Assembly: GCA_000697335.1 (NCBI GenBank)
Contig: JNEM01009894.1
Span: forward strand, 1-64,000
DNA from: Conidiobolus incongruus B7586
Lineage: Eukaryota > Entomophthoromycota > Entomophthoromycetes > Entomophthorales > Conidiobolaceae
Direction of reading: 5' to 3'
Length of the DNA: 64,000 nt
Part shown: piece by piece, positions 13,302 to 25,349 of the stretch
Numbering within the stretch: position 1 is the stretch's first letter
Layout of the letters: each line of letters starts with the position of its first letter
Notes under the pieces: generated by a model
Told to the model about the DNA's origin: nothing
Seen by the model: only the letters and a program-made list of their open reading frames with translations
The model's database searches: none
Made by a program: the position numbers and the translations under genes

Positions 13302-13757
13302 ATGATTAGCAAAGCCTTAATCAATCAAATCAAGTCTAAGCCCTTCACTCAGCAATTCAACGGAGTGCGCTTTAATACTACTGTTACTCAACCCCGTATG
13401 GGAGGTTTTCGAGGTGGATTAATTGGATTTTTAGTAGGCGCTACCGTTGCTGGAAGTACCGGTTATTACTTTTTAATTCACGATTATCAAGTTGCCACAG
13501 GTCTTTTACTTCATTCCATCAGAGAATTACAAATTTCTGCCGATAAGGTAAGAGAATACGCTCGTCAAATCGAAAGTGTTGCCAATGAAATTTCCAAGTT
13601 AAAGGAAAGTACCGCTAAAATCGATCAAATCGACCGCTTAAAGGGTGATATCCGCAAATTATACGATTCCGTAGGTGTTGAAGTATTAGATTTGAAAGGT
13701 CAAATCAACGAATTAGAAAAGGATGTCAATATTTTGGTCAAAAACAGCTCCCGTTAA
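13302..13757 (+). CDS. Small mitochondrial inner-membrane-type protein
   Basis: An intronless gene for 151 residues. The N-terminus (MISKALINQIKSKPFTQQF...RFNTT) is basic, lacks acids and is rich in Ser/Thr, the look of a mitochondrial presequence. A Gly-rich hydrophobic segment, GGLIGFLVGATVAGSTGYYF at ~43-62, is a likely single membrane span. The remaining ~85 residues form an amphipathic coiled coil. I believe similar short proteins occur widely in fungi as uncharacterised mitochondrial proteins, but I cannot assign a function. The layout (presequence, one span, coiled coil) recalls MICOS or assembly-factor subunits; that is inference only. Confidence 0.85.
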   Translation: MISKALINQIKSKPFTQQFNGVRFNTTVTQPRMGGFRGGLIGFLVGATVAGSTGYYFLIHDYQVATGLLLHSIRELQISADKVREYARQIESVANEISKLKESTAKIDQIDRLKGDIRKLYDSVGVEVLDLKGQINELEKDVNILVKNSSR

Positions 13758-14085
13758 AATTATCTTTTTTAAATCAATAAAATCAAATTAATCAAGCTTT
13801 ATTTTATTATTTTATATATTTATACTAATAAGTTTATGTTCAATTAGTTCATACAGAATTTGATTATACCAAACTATCATTGCAATTATATTATAAAGTT
13901 AATGAATATAAATACTAACATTAAAGACACAAATTCAATCCATGAAGTAATCTAAATGATTACATTTACTATTACAATATCGCTTAATAATCAATTATAA
14001 ATATTTGACTCAATAAGTTTATTATATAATTTATAATATTGATTATCACTTAACTTTATTTCATATAATTTTAATGTAAATATTG
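13758..14085. other. Convergent intergenic region
   Basis: About 330 bases between two convergent genes; it should contain both polyadenylation regions. Nothing else seen. Confidence 0.5.
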
Positions 14086-14936
14086 TTAAACCTGAGTTTG
14101 AAGATTGGGCATTCTATCCATATCTCCGTCAGAGAATTCAGTATTAAAGCATTTGATTGTATCAATCTCTAAGCTAAATTCGCCCTCTTGACGATCTATT
14201 AAACCAATACCAATTGTTTTCACTTTTTCCCTGAACATTCTAGTTTGTTTAGGCTCCAAATTACCATCATTCGTCAATGTAAAGTCATTAAATGGAATCA
14301 ATACGTTCTCCCATTGATTAGGTGTTTTTAAAAACAAGCGATGTTGATAAATATCGGTTTGAATAATACCATCTGTCTGAATATTTACCATATATTTTCT
14401 GTGATCTCCTTTTACCCTTAATAATAAATACCTGAACGGGGAAGTGTCTAAGCAATCGTCTGAGAACAAATCATCCTATTGTTGTATTGAATAAAAATAT
14501 ATGCAAATGTTGTTATATTATTAAATATTACTTTAGTCCTTAAAGCAGCATAACCATGAACTTTAATTTCCAAATGTTCAGGTAAATCATTTGATGTAAA
14601 ACCAGTAAATAAACCTAATCACAAAATAATTTGTATATATAAATTTATCCCAAACAATAAAATAAAATTACCAGTATTATTTTCAGTTAATACTAATTTA
14701 GCTTCAGATTTACCACCGATATCCTTATCAGAGCCAATTAACCAATTATCAACATCAGCTTCGTTTTGAAATTTGGTCAAAGTTAATTCTTTCCTCCAAT
14801 CGATAATATCATCGAAGTGTTTAACTAAATAATTAATTATTCCAAAATATCAATTAAATAATCTGTTTTTACCTTTATTTAAAGTGCTTCTAAAATTCTT
14901 GGTATATCGACTTAAAAAATGATTTAATAAAGACAT
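14086..14936 (-). CDS. NDUFAF1: Complex I assembly factor NDUFAF1/CIA30
   Basis: A 229-residue CIA30-family protein from four exons (14936-14873, 14824-14672, 14614-14532, 14475-14086), all phases closing. The N-terminus (MSLLNHFLSRYTKNFRSTLNK) looks like a mitochondrial presequence. The CIA30 beta-sandwich signature is visible: DVDNWLIGSDKDIGGKS for the usual W..-D--GG-S motif, GLFTGF, GYAALRT, FRYLLLRVKGD, and the late VKTIGIGLIDRQEGEFSLEID with the final Asp-Ile strand. Role in the family: chaperone for assembly of the NADH dehydrogenase membrane arm, implying that this organism keeps respiratory complex I. Length fits the fungal CIA30 proteins. Confidence 0.92.
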
Positions 14937-15432
14937 TTGTATAATGTAAAAAGTTTTTATTTATCTTGGATTAAATTGTTTAATGTTATTGAATTACTCA
15001 CCATTATTCTAATTTAAGCTATAATCTCCTTGAATTAATTTTATGGGATTCTTTTTCGAATACATTTAATTGCTTTATTAATATTTAATTTCCAAGTAAA
15101 ATTATATAAAATATGAAGGAGAGAAATAATATATTTGATTAATACAACTATATAATTATAATTGCTAAACATAACAAATTATTAATAGATTTATTAATGT
15201 TTGAACAAGTGATTAGAGCGTTGAAAATTTAGATATTTTATATTAAGAGTAAGAGATATATTTGAGAATATGAATTTACGAATTTGTTTAAATATATTTC
15301 GTCAACTAATTAGACCAGAATAATAAAATTTGAAATTGATAATTATAGATTATTAATTTATGCTCACAATTGTGATGGTATAAGTTTATATTGGATAAAT
15401 TTTACATGATAAATATGAGAATAGTGTTGATT
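14937..15432. other. Intergenic region
   Basis: About 500 bases between the NDUFAF1 start and the GLE1 stop, both on the minus strand. AT-rich, no recognised element; it should hold the NDUFAF1 promoter and the GLE1 3' UTR. Confidence 0.5.
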
Positions 15433-17675
15433 TTAATAATCAATTACAGAGCCTTCAATAGGAGGTAAAGTGCGATTCTTCATGAAATTGGAAACAACAA
15501 CTTTTAGCTGTGAGTTAGCTGAAACTGAATCTTTGGATAGTTTTTCCAAATATTTGAATCGAATGTAATCTATAAGTTTGAAAAATTGTATACCATAAGT
15601 TTGCGAGAGTTTGTTTCCAGCGATCTAAACCAATGTCATTAGAAAATTTGATAAATATAAAAGTAAAATCATTACATTTAAAGCAGAATTGATCAAATCC
15701 GGTGTGACTCTGACAGGAGGAGAATTGAGGGTAGCTGCAAACCAAGTCCACAAATGTTCTATACCATACGGGTTTTGTCCCTTAGGAGGAGTAGTTTGAC
15801 AGATAGCTGCGTATACCGAGATAATTCCCATCATTCTTTCAGCATAAAGAGTCTCGTCTTCAAGTTCATCGTCACTAAATCCTCTATTAATTGATTTAAA
15901 GTATTGAGCTCTGTCAGTGCCTGGTGTAGCACGAGGGCTATATGGTGCGATATATGGACAGTTTTTGATCATCCTGGAATAAACATGCTGAATACAATCT
16001 GGATGGCTTTGAAACACTAGGACAATAAGTAGAGCAGAACGATAAGAGTGACCAGGATTAGGCCCACATTCGGTTTCAGCATTTTTTACAGCAGCTTTCC
16101 CAAATATATTAAGCGATAGTTTATAAAAATCTTCGCCCATGGAACGTGCTTTGGTCAATTCTTGATTAATTGTTTGGGCAAAAGCAGAGATTTTAGATTT
16201 AGAATTAGTGAGTTGGTTGAATTTGCCTTGAATGGTTAACTTAGTTTCTAATCGGAAATCCTTATATCTTGAATCTCCTTTGATACGTGGGATAACTTGT
16301 TGATTGATTGACTACAAAAAGGTTAGGGTATAACAGATGATTACACTTGATAAATTTACATTAATGAGCTCAAAAGCAGAATCGTATCTTTTCTTTCCTT
16401 CTTCACATGGTTTCTAAAAATCTATTAGATATATAATTAGAAAGTTGCTTATTAAATTTACCAATCCTGGTGCATTTCTTCTTTCAGCTTCCTGCTTCTC
16501 TCTAAGAAGTCTTTGTCTTTCTCTTTCTTCTTGTTCTCTCTTTTCTTTTTCAAGACGTTCTTTTTCTTCTTTAGCTTTACGAGCTTCTTCGGCAGCTTTT
16601 CTTTCCTTTTCTAATTGCATTTGTCTTTCTTTTTCTCGCAATTCTCGTATTTGTCTGGCACGCTCTTCAGCAGCTTTTGCAGCAAGTTTTCTCCTTTCCT
16701 CTTCTTCAGCGCGCTTAATAGCTTCAAGTCTCTGTCGTTCTTCCTCCTCCTTCCTCTTTCTTTCTTCTTCTTTGATTCTCAGTAATTCTTCATATTTGGC
16801 TTTTGTTTTAACGTAATCAGGATTAAATTCAAGCAATATCTGAGTAATTTGTTCCATCCTGTCCCAATATTGTTTATCAGCCAAATCGACTTGTTCTTGA
16901 TGATTTTTGAGATCCAATTCATGCTTGGCACGTGCTTCATTTTCAACTTTTGAGCGTTTAAAAAATTCGGATTCTAGTTCTTTATATTTTTTAGATAAAG
17001 ATTCATAGTATGATTTAGTCATATTGTTAAATTGGATCAATTGCTCTTTTGAGGATTTGAATAAAGAATCACTAGGGTTAATCTTAGATTGGCTTTGATT
17101 ATTATCTGATGTGCCAGGTATGGGAATTGTGTTCATTGAAATAATATCTTCATTGTATTTAAAGTTGAAATTAGAAAGCGAATCATTTAAGAATAATTCA
17201 AGTTTTTTATCTTCCTAAATAGATAAAATGGAAATCAGTTATTTAATTACTTTATTTATAATGATTCTATTACCTCTTCATCAACTAAAATATAAAGAAA
17301 ATTTGAGTGTTGAATTTCTGGAGGGTAAAAAGAAGGAATTAACTAAATATCTATTAGAAACTGAATAAATTGGATATATGAAGAATAAATTACGAATTGA
17401 ACATGATCAAATACACTTCTAGTAACAAATAAAGGAGGATCCTCAACTACAGGATGTATAACTTTTGAGATATCACGATTGGTGCTATTATTGGAAGGGG
17501 TTAAAATTCCAGAATTTGTAGTAGTTATTGTTTGTGGAGTCCTAATATATTCAAATATTTAAGTAAGCTATATAAATAATCAATATACCATTATAGCATA
17601 CCTGATTATTTCATTTTCCAGTAAAACTGGTTGAAGTAGATTTTTCATATAATCTGGAATTAAACGTAAAAACAT
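15433..17675 (-). CDS. GLE1: mRNA export factor Gle1
   Basis: A 641-residue protein from seven exons (17675-17602, 17541-17394, 17342-17274, 17214-16462, 16413-16360, 16311-15676, 15624-15433). Gle1 sits on the cytoplasmic face of the nuclear pore and, with inositol hexakisphosphate, activates the DEAD-box helicase Dbp5 to release exported mRNA. The middle (~residues 190-350) is a long, highly charged single helix/coiled coil of Glu, Lys and Arg. The C-terminal ~290 residues form the conserved Gle1 fold: KGDSRYKDFRLE, KARSMGEDFYKLSLNIFGK, NPGHSYRSALLI, CPYIAPY and ERMMGIISVYAA. The order and total length agree with yeast and animal Gle1. The coiled-coil exon generates a long open frame on the opposite strand, which is a composition shadow. 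Confidence 0.95.
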
Positions 17676-19514
17676 TGTGAAATATCAAAAAACAATAAAA
17701 TTGAGTATTATCAAAAGCAGATTTCAATATCAGATGTTATTACGGTTATTTTGTATTGATATTATTGATAATATTTTAGATTTTAAATTAATAATGATGT
17801 TTAAAATAACATGTTACCAAAAACAAGGTAAACATATAAGATGGAAAAATAAATAATTATGGGATTTCTGATTGTGATCCATTTTCAAGCTTCAATTTTA
17901 AAAAATTGATCATAGTCAGTTTGTATAATTTGATTAATATAATAAATACAAACTTTATTAATATACACAAATATATATTCACGAAATAGCGTGTAATAAA
18001 ATTGAATATTCAAAATTCTAATAACTTTTTGGAAAATATATTTCATAATCATAGTTTGAAGAAATAATTTAATTGTAAATTGATATAAATTTCTTACCAG
18101 ATAATTAACAATATCTGAAAATACACAATTATATATCATTATAAAGATTTAGTGAATTGGCGATAGATTGCCCAAAATACAAGGATTATATAAAGTCGAT
18201 AGAAGGAGATCATGAAAAAAGAACATCTCGAATATCATATTATTATTAGAATTATTGATATAAATCAATAAAGCATTTTAATGCTAACATTATTATTCAG
18301 TAGACTACTCTTGATTTAGTAAAATAAGAAATTTAATCGAAACAGCATTATATATTTATATTTATCACAAGATTATAGTAATTATATATTATCGTCACAA
18401 TACACTTAGGATCAAAATATCAATCATTATTATTCAATACAGATGTTAGTAAAATAATTGAAGAAAATAAATTGGTAATCAATATCATTTGTTATGGGTT
18501 TTTCAGCTATATCAAAATAATATTAAAATTTTGTCATATTATAAATATGATTTTTATATCAATTTAAAATTAATCAGTAAACAAAATATATTCAAATTTA
18601 ACTGAATCAATGAAATATTTGAGTAAATTTTGAATACAAAAACATTAAAATAAATGAAAATGATAAAAATATCAAAAATAAAAATGGCTGTTATATTTTA
18701 GGAATCAATATCAAGACCTTCAAATATTAATACAACCTCAAAAACTAGTTATAGTTTTATATTGGTATTTCTCTGTAAATTTGGAAAAGATCAAATTCAA
18801 GAGAAATCAGGGAAACATAGTAATATTGAATGCATATGTGAAGTGGGTAAGAAGGATATAATTTTGAACTTTAATATTATATTGATATACATTTAATTAT
18901 ACAACATTATATAGAGCATTCAGGGGAATTAATATAAATCAAAACATATAAGCATTAGAAATTATATTTTAAATTTTAATTACTATATTCCCTAAAATTT
19001 CCGAACATTTTTTAAAATTAATCCAGCATCTCTTTTATAATAAGTTAAGGTAGAAAAATAGAAATAATTCAAAATTCCATCGTTTTAAATACAAATTATT
19101 ATTATTTTTTTGACACCATTAGTAAAGGAAATGTTTAATTTAATATTAATGATTGTATTGTTGCGCAAGTGATGTCATCCAGTTTAAACCAAAATATCAA
19201 TTAAAAGTGAGTTTGAACAATGTAACTTAAAATTTTATTTAAAATTCATCAATTTTAGTATAATATATTTTACCATTTCCTAATATTATAAACAAAGGAA
19301 ATGAATACTCGATATCATTAAAAAATGAAGCCAACTAGAAATAGTATTTAAGCATAACAAAATTATGATATATTAATAATGATAAAATGACAGCAAGTTA
19401 ATTGAATTTAATTGTTTATACAATTGAAATAAAGAATTATGTTTATAATTTTTTTAATAATATGTACTATCTAACCAAAATTATTTTTACAACATTGTAT
19501 AATAGTTCGATCCT
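17676..19514. other. AT-rich intergenic spacer
   Basis: About 1.8 kb between the GLE1 start and the LEU5-type carrier stop, both on the minus strand. The first part should be the GLE1 promoter. I see no gene, RNA or transposon. Confidence 0.5.
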
Positions 19515-20778
19515 TTAATCAATATCCAATATCTGTTTCATTTTATCGTATGTATAGAATGAAATGGCTACCATAGGAGTTACTTTAATGTACCCAATAC
19601 TTAAACCTACAAAAAACCCTTTAAATCCCTTAGTACTAGCAATGTGAATGACGGTAGATCTGATCGAGCTAAAAGCAGTTTGAGATGGCATCCTTCCTGA
19701 TACTTGCATCTTCCTTCTAATTACTTCTAATGGATATGAAACTGTTTGCGCTATTGCACCTGCTAACCCTCCACTAAATAGCTTAGCCCAAGCTTTGAGT
19801 CTAACCTTGTTGTCACTAGAACGATAAGTAGCAATTTCAGTAAGTTGAGTTTTCAAATAATAGTTGATTTTAGAATAGGTCAAAAATGACATCCCAGCAT
19901 AGGGAATCATTCCCAATATAGTAGGAATAAAGCCTCTGTAAAAATTAGATATTTTCAAAGGTATTATTTTGCTCGCAATAGGTTCTTGGTATATATTTTT
20001 ACATACTTGGATTAGACCAGCAGGGTTTTCTGTTTCATAGGCCATTCTCGTTCGAAGCATATCCACTGGATAGGTGAAAAATACTGATGTAATGCCTAAA
20101 ATCAACATTAGTCAATCATATTATTATTGCTATTGTTATAATAAATTATCAAGTTACCTGCTAAAGAACCAGCAACAAATTGCATATTACTTTTACCCGC
20201 TTGATGTTTAGGAACCAGGAGCTAATTTTATAGGATCTTAATTAATAAAAAACATATCAAGCAAATTGAAATACACTTACATTTTTAAATTGTTCATAAG
20301 CCATAAATTTAATTGCAGCATATGGAAATATTCTTGCCAAAGTTGCTGTATTACCCTGAAAGAGTCCAAATATACCATTTTTAGAATATATATCTCCCAT
20401 AGCTCGGAATACGCCACTTGCAGAGCCTAGATAAAGGAATGGGTTATTGTGTATCACTGATATAAAAAGACTTTTATTTCCAAATATTATTTGGTAAATT
20501 TAATGTAATAACCAAATTTAAAACTATAATAGAAAATATAAATATATACTCACCAGCGTATCTAGCAACTGAAGGGTTACCAGCTTGAAATAATATTTTA
20601 ACTCTATCCAATGGAGCAATAGCAGTTTTAGCTAAATGATATTAAATCAATCGTTTCAATTTACTTATTTTTTTAAATTACCAGCACATCCGGCAACACC
20701 ACCAGCAAAAAAAGATTTTAATGCATAACTAGTTGTTTTTGATTTAGGTTCAGTTTTAGTTTGTATCTCTTTCATCAT
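19515..20778 (-). CDS. LEU5: Mitochondrial carrier, Leu5/SLC25A16 (CoA) type
   Basis: A mitochondrial carrier of about 340 residues in five exons separated by four introns (about 20633-20681, 20461-20556, 20222-20279 and 20099-20159). Three carrier repeats show the PX[DE]XX[KR] signature: [15 protein letters not shown] and YPLEVIRRK. Subfamily marks typical of yeast Leu5 are strong: [37 protein letters not shown](F)[12 protein letters not shown] and the C-terminal [18 protein letters not shown]. In yeast Leu5 is needed for coenzyme A accumulation in the mitochondrial matrix; the animal relatives SLC25A16/42 have linked roles. Two ATGs lie in tandem at 20778 and 20775; the first is used here. 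Confidence 0.93.
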
Positions 20779-22670
20779 TTTTATAATCAATTTATTATTA
20801 ATTAAATAAAATGAAAGACTTTTTTTAAATAGAATTTTATATATTATTAATATTAATAAATAAATTTAAATTAATTTATTTCAAGTAGTTCATCATCTTT
20901 TATACAACAAAATGGATAAAAATTTTAAGTTGATTAAACGTCACATGATGAATATTCGAAATTATATTGAGTTTTAAAATTTTGAAAAAAAATACTTATA
21001 AAAATATTATTTTAGTATATTAAGTTATTGGAATTATATATGAAATAGCATTAATTTTTTTAAATATTTTATAATATATATATATATATATACTGTATTT
21101 TTTAATACTTATTGATTTAGAGTTTATATCATTTATTAAGTGTTAAATACCTCACAAAATATACGTGTATTACATTTGTATATTACTATAATGTATAACA
21201 AAAGATTTTGTTAAAAATTTTAATAATTAAATAAAAAGAATGTGAGATGATATAATATATTTTAATAATTCTATTAGTTGAAAGTAAAATAAAATTATAA
21301 AATAAATATTAGAAATGATATGATATAGTACATAATATAATTTGAATTATAATAAAAAAATTTTTTTGTTGAATGAAAAATTATTTGATAATAATAATAA
21401 ATTCAAATCTATAATGTATTGGAATTATATCTAACCAATATTCTTATCTTAAATGCTGCTTAAGAATTATTAAAATGTAATTATATCAATAATTTAACTA
21501 TGGTCAAGTGAAATGATTAAATAATTGGTAATTATAATAATTTGAATAATGATTCATTCCGATAATTATTAAGCAAAAGAAATATTTGCATAAAATATTA
21601 ATTTAATAGAGTTCAAAAAGACTATGAATAAAGATAATATTGCTTCAAACAGATAATTGTCAGAATATATATGATGTTAATTCAAAATACTTATTGTTTA
21701 AATAGCTCAAAAGGCTAAATGATTATTATATATCTAATATAAATAAATAAAATATATTGGGTTTATATTATTATTATATTTTAAGATCTTGTATACACTT
21801 ATATTTGAAAATCTTTAATCTAAACTCAGGTTTTTGCTTAATATTAATTTTAAATGAAGATAAATTCAAAAATAATTCGTTGTATTAAAGCTATTATCCT
21901 TTATCAACAGTCTCAAATCAAATTATTTATGTTTGAGAAGGATACAATTAATTATAATTTTAGTAAAATTAAATAAACTGATAATAAACAACAGATAATA
22001 ATGAATAAATTATTAGTATCTAATAGTTTTATAGTATTAAAATATTAAATTATTAAAAATATTATACTGTTAATGAATAAATACCCAATATCATAAACAA
22101 AAGCTATAAAGTTGTATATTACTATTTCAAATAGTTTAAAATGAGGTAATACTCACTATTGAATATATTAAAAAATAAAAATTAATGTATTAAAATATGG
22201 AGTAAATTGTAATTACTTGTATCATATAGTTATTAATATCAATCATATAATTGTATTTTACATCCTTCATTATATTTTAAAAAATAATATATATAGTTAT
22301 TTCTGATTAATTCAATATTTAAAATTAACCACTCAATTATTCTGATACAATAAAATTTTATTATGAAGATTATTAAACATGAATATTTGCAACCAATTCC
22401 AAACACTAAAATAGGTTCTTAAATATCTGTAAATAGAATATTTATTAAATAATAATGTTAATTCCTTAATTAATATCAATTTACATTAATTATTCAAATT
22501 ATTAGTTAATGAATTTGAAGATTAATTCAGAAATATTTATTTATATAAATTAAAGGTATTAAGTAAATATTAGTGATATTCATAAATGGATAGCCATCAT
22601 ATTAAACTTTACATTGATTGTAATTACAATATAATATATAGATGAAGAAATCAAAGGTATCTCAGATTTC
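20779..22670. other. AT-rich intergenic spacer
   Basis: About 1.9 kb. Contains an alternating AT tract near 21072-21091. It includes the carrier promoter on its left and the channel gene's 3' UTR on its right. No gene or repeat recognised. Confidence 0.5.
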
Positions 22671-25349
22671 CTAAGACTGTGTATATGCAAGATCTAAAAT
22701 ACTTACAGAATCCATATCCTGTTCAGGATAAGTGTATACTCTGAGCTCTAAGCGACCTTTTGGAGGTTTGACTGAGGCGGAATGACTTCTTACATCAAGA
22801 TCTGTAAAGGGAAAAGGAGAAGAAACATTTGGTTGCTTTTTTAAATTCGCAGCTTCTTCTTCATAAATTCCTAATTCGTCAGATGGAATCCATAAAACGG
22901 GCTGTGGAGATGAGAAGCTAGGATGTGAAAAATATCTCTTCAAATCTTTCTTTGAACCTTTACTAGAATGGGTTGGGAATCCAGGTGATTTTTGAGCTGG
23001 AGGAATTAAACCATAAGAACTCATAGAAGATGGATCCAATGGAGTATCGGATGCGAAACCTTTAGGAGAAGGGAACTCCAAATTGGTTTCTTGTGAGGGA
23101 GTGGGGATCGAATCAGAGCCAATTTGACTTGTGAGGGATTGGGATTGATTTAATTCGATTTGGTTTTCTTCATCTCTAGCGACAGATAGATTGGCAGAAT
23201 CTAACAAATCAACCTTTAATCCAAGATCAACTGGCAAATAACTTATATGGTTTTTGAAAATATGCACCAGAAGATAGTGGAAAATAATTGTGATTACCAA
23301 TAATATTGCAGAAACAACAATCAGAGGGGTGATTAATGTAGCTATCATTATTCCGACCATCATTATAGTTAAGAAATAGAGTCCAGTAAAAATTTGGTGA
23401 ATAGATTGAACAAAATATAAACCACCAGTCTCAATACTTGAGTTATCATAAACGTACATCACTTGGTATCTATATACAAAGTAAAATATTGCGAAGTATA
23501 AAGTAATGAATAGGTTTGATATAGGTGCAATAGTACAATAAACTGCTCCAATGCTGAATATTAGAGTATTTTCTGGCCATAATTGACCCCATTGAATTTG
23601 TTTCATATCAAGCAATTGCAATCGGGTTCTTGGAGTGGAAACAAAAATCAAGGGTAATAATTGACGTTTAAGCAGATCTGCTATAGCTAAAATTTCTTGT
23701 GCTGAAGCATTCAAAGCCTTTAACAAGACGTACGTAATAAAAAATGTAGAGTTCTTTGGAAGCACAATACTTAGAACCTTAAATATGGCTTTGGGATCTG
23801 CAGTGATATCTTCCCAAAACTTAGAAATTTGGGCGACACTGCCAAATATAGTAGACCCAAACAGGAGTGTGATTACCAAAAACCAAAAAAATTTCTTCAT
23901 TACCGAAATTGTTACATCTGTTTTTCTAGGTAATCCTTGGTGTGTCGAAATTAGAGCGAAAATAATAGGGACCATCATATTAAGAACAGAGATTAATACG
24001 GGAGGTAGAATAGCTTGAAGAAAGTTGACAAATTTAGGATCGAGATCTCCGATCCATTGAAATCCAGGTCTATTTTTAAGGCTGTTAAGGTTGGATAAAC
24101 CGCTGACAAAAGCAATAGGAATAAACCAAAATATAGCTATAGCAATGCAAACAGCCTCGCCTAAAACAGTTCGAACCATCAATTCCAATGGCTGTAAATT
24201 AAGATTTTGCCATAACATATCCTTTGGTCTAACTCCAACATGACGAGGATCCATTTTCAAATATCTATGACTTACAATTGTTTGAGCGGCCATATGAGCC
24301 GCAATTTGTTTGTTAAAAATAATAAAAGCAGACTTTAATGTGGGAAACGTATCATCTTTCTGCCTTGTATTCTGAATGGTCGCATTTAATAAAGCTAATT
24401 CCTTGTGATAATAATCGATAGAATCTACTCTTTCTCCAAACCTTCCTAAGAACCCTGTAAAATGGGTAGGTCTAGCAACCTTACGATTTGCTTTCGTACA
24501 TGCTGTGATGTATTTAGTTTCAGCTAGTTCAAGTTTGTTATGAATGTCATCTCTTTTCTTAACCAGTTCATCCAAAGATTTGGATGATTTATTGATAGTA
24601 ATTTGTTTAACACCACCTGGATAAGCATTAAAAAGCTGAGATAATGATTGCTTATTTAGCAATTTATCAGGAATTGATCCAACGAATAATGTTCGAGCAT
24701 GTAATGTTTTTGAATACTTAGGATCAGTGAGATATTCATGTCTGAGCTTGACGAAATCTTGCATGGAGAAAAAGCAGATATAAATTGTTGCTCCTATTAT
24801 GTAATTATAAATATGAAATAAAGATACGAACATATTAAATCTTACCAACAAAAAGGTAAGTGAAAATTAAATGAGCCCAAAGGCGAGCTTGATTTTCTGT
24901 TGTTATGTTACTAGAACTAAGGAGATCTAATCCAGCCGCATTGCCACCTCCAGTAACGTTTAGAGGAATCAAAACAATAGTAGTAAGAATCGAAAATCCA
25001 CCAAAAAGACAAAGAAAATTACGAAGAGATTTTACAAACATAAAATTGTCTAAACCGCCTACTCTCAGTAATTCTTTGTCATCAAATTTAAATACATTCA
25101 ATATCCAGCCAAATAAACCTGGTTTAATCGAAGGCGCTTTCTTTCTACAAACAACATTGAATAATTAACTTCGAGTGATATTAAAAGAACTTACTCTTCT
25201 TCGACCATATAAGTTTTAGGAAAGTAAACATTTTTGAAATAAGGTCTTAAAACAGTAAAAGCTGCAAAAACACAAACTCCAACTGCAAAGTTAAAGTAAA
25301 ATGCAGTAGCTAGATCTTCTAAAGAGGTGCTTGAATCCTTATCGGACAT
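22671..25349 (-). CDS. CSC1: CSC1/OSCA-type hyperosmolality- or mechano-gated channel
   Basis: An 858-residue membrane protein from three exons (25349-25195, 25144-24846, 24793-22671). The architecture is that of the CSC1/OSCA/TMEM63 family. It has an N-terminal membrane region (RSN1_TM type: one span at ~15-40, then LLRVGGLDNFMFVKSLR before two more spans) and a cytosolic insert with RTLFVGSIPDKLL and KLELAETKY. The 7-TM channel block follows, with GFQWIGDLDPKF, INSVLNMMVPIIFALIS and STPRTRLQLLDM. The long cytosolic C-tail is Ser/Pro-rich and ends after a PQPVLWIPSDELGIYEEE motif. Family role: calcium-permeable cation conductance at the plasma membrane or vacuole. A decayed paralogue lies ~7.5 kb to the right, beyond BCKDHB. 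Confidence 0.95.

Noticed and set aside
16445-16816. Long open frame opposite the Gle1 coiled coil
   Set aside because: It is a composition shadow of Glu/Lys codons, rich in Ser/Phe/Leu, without any domain.
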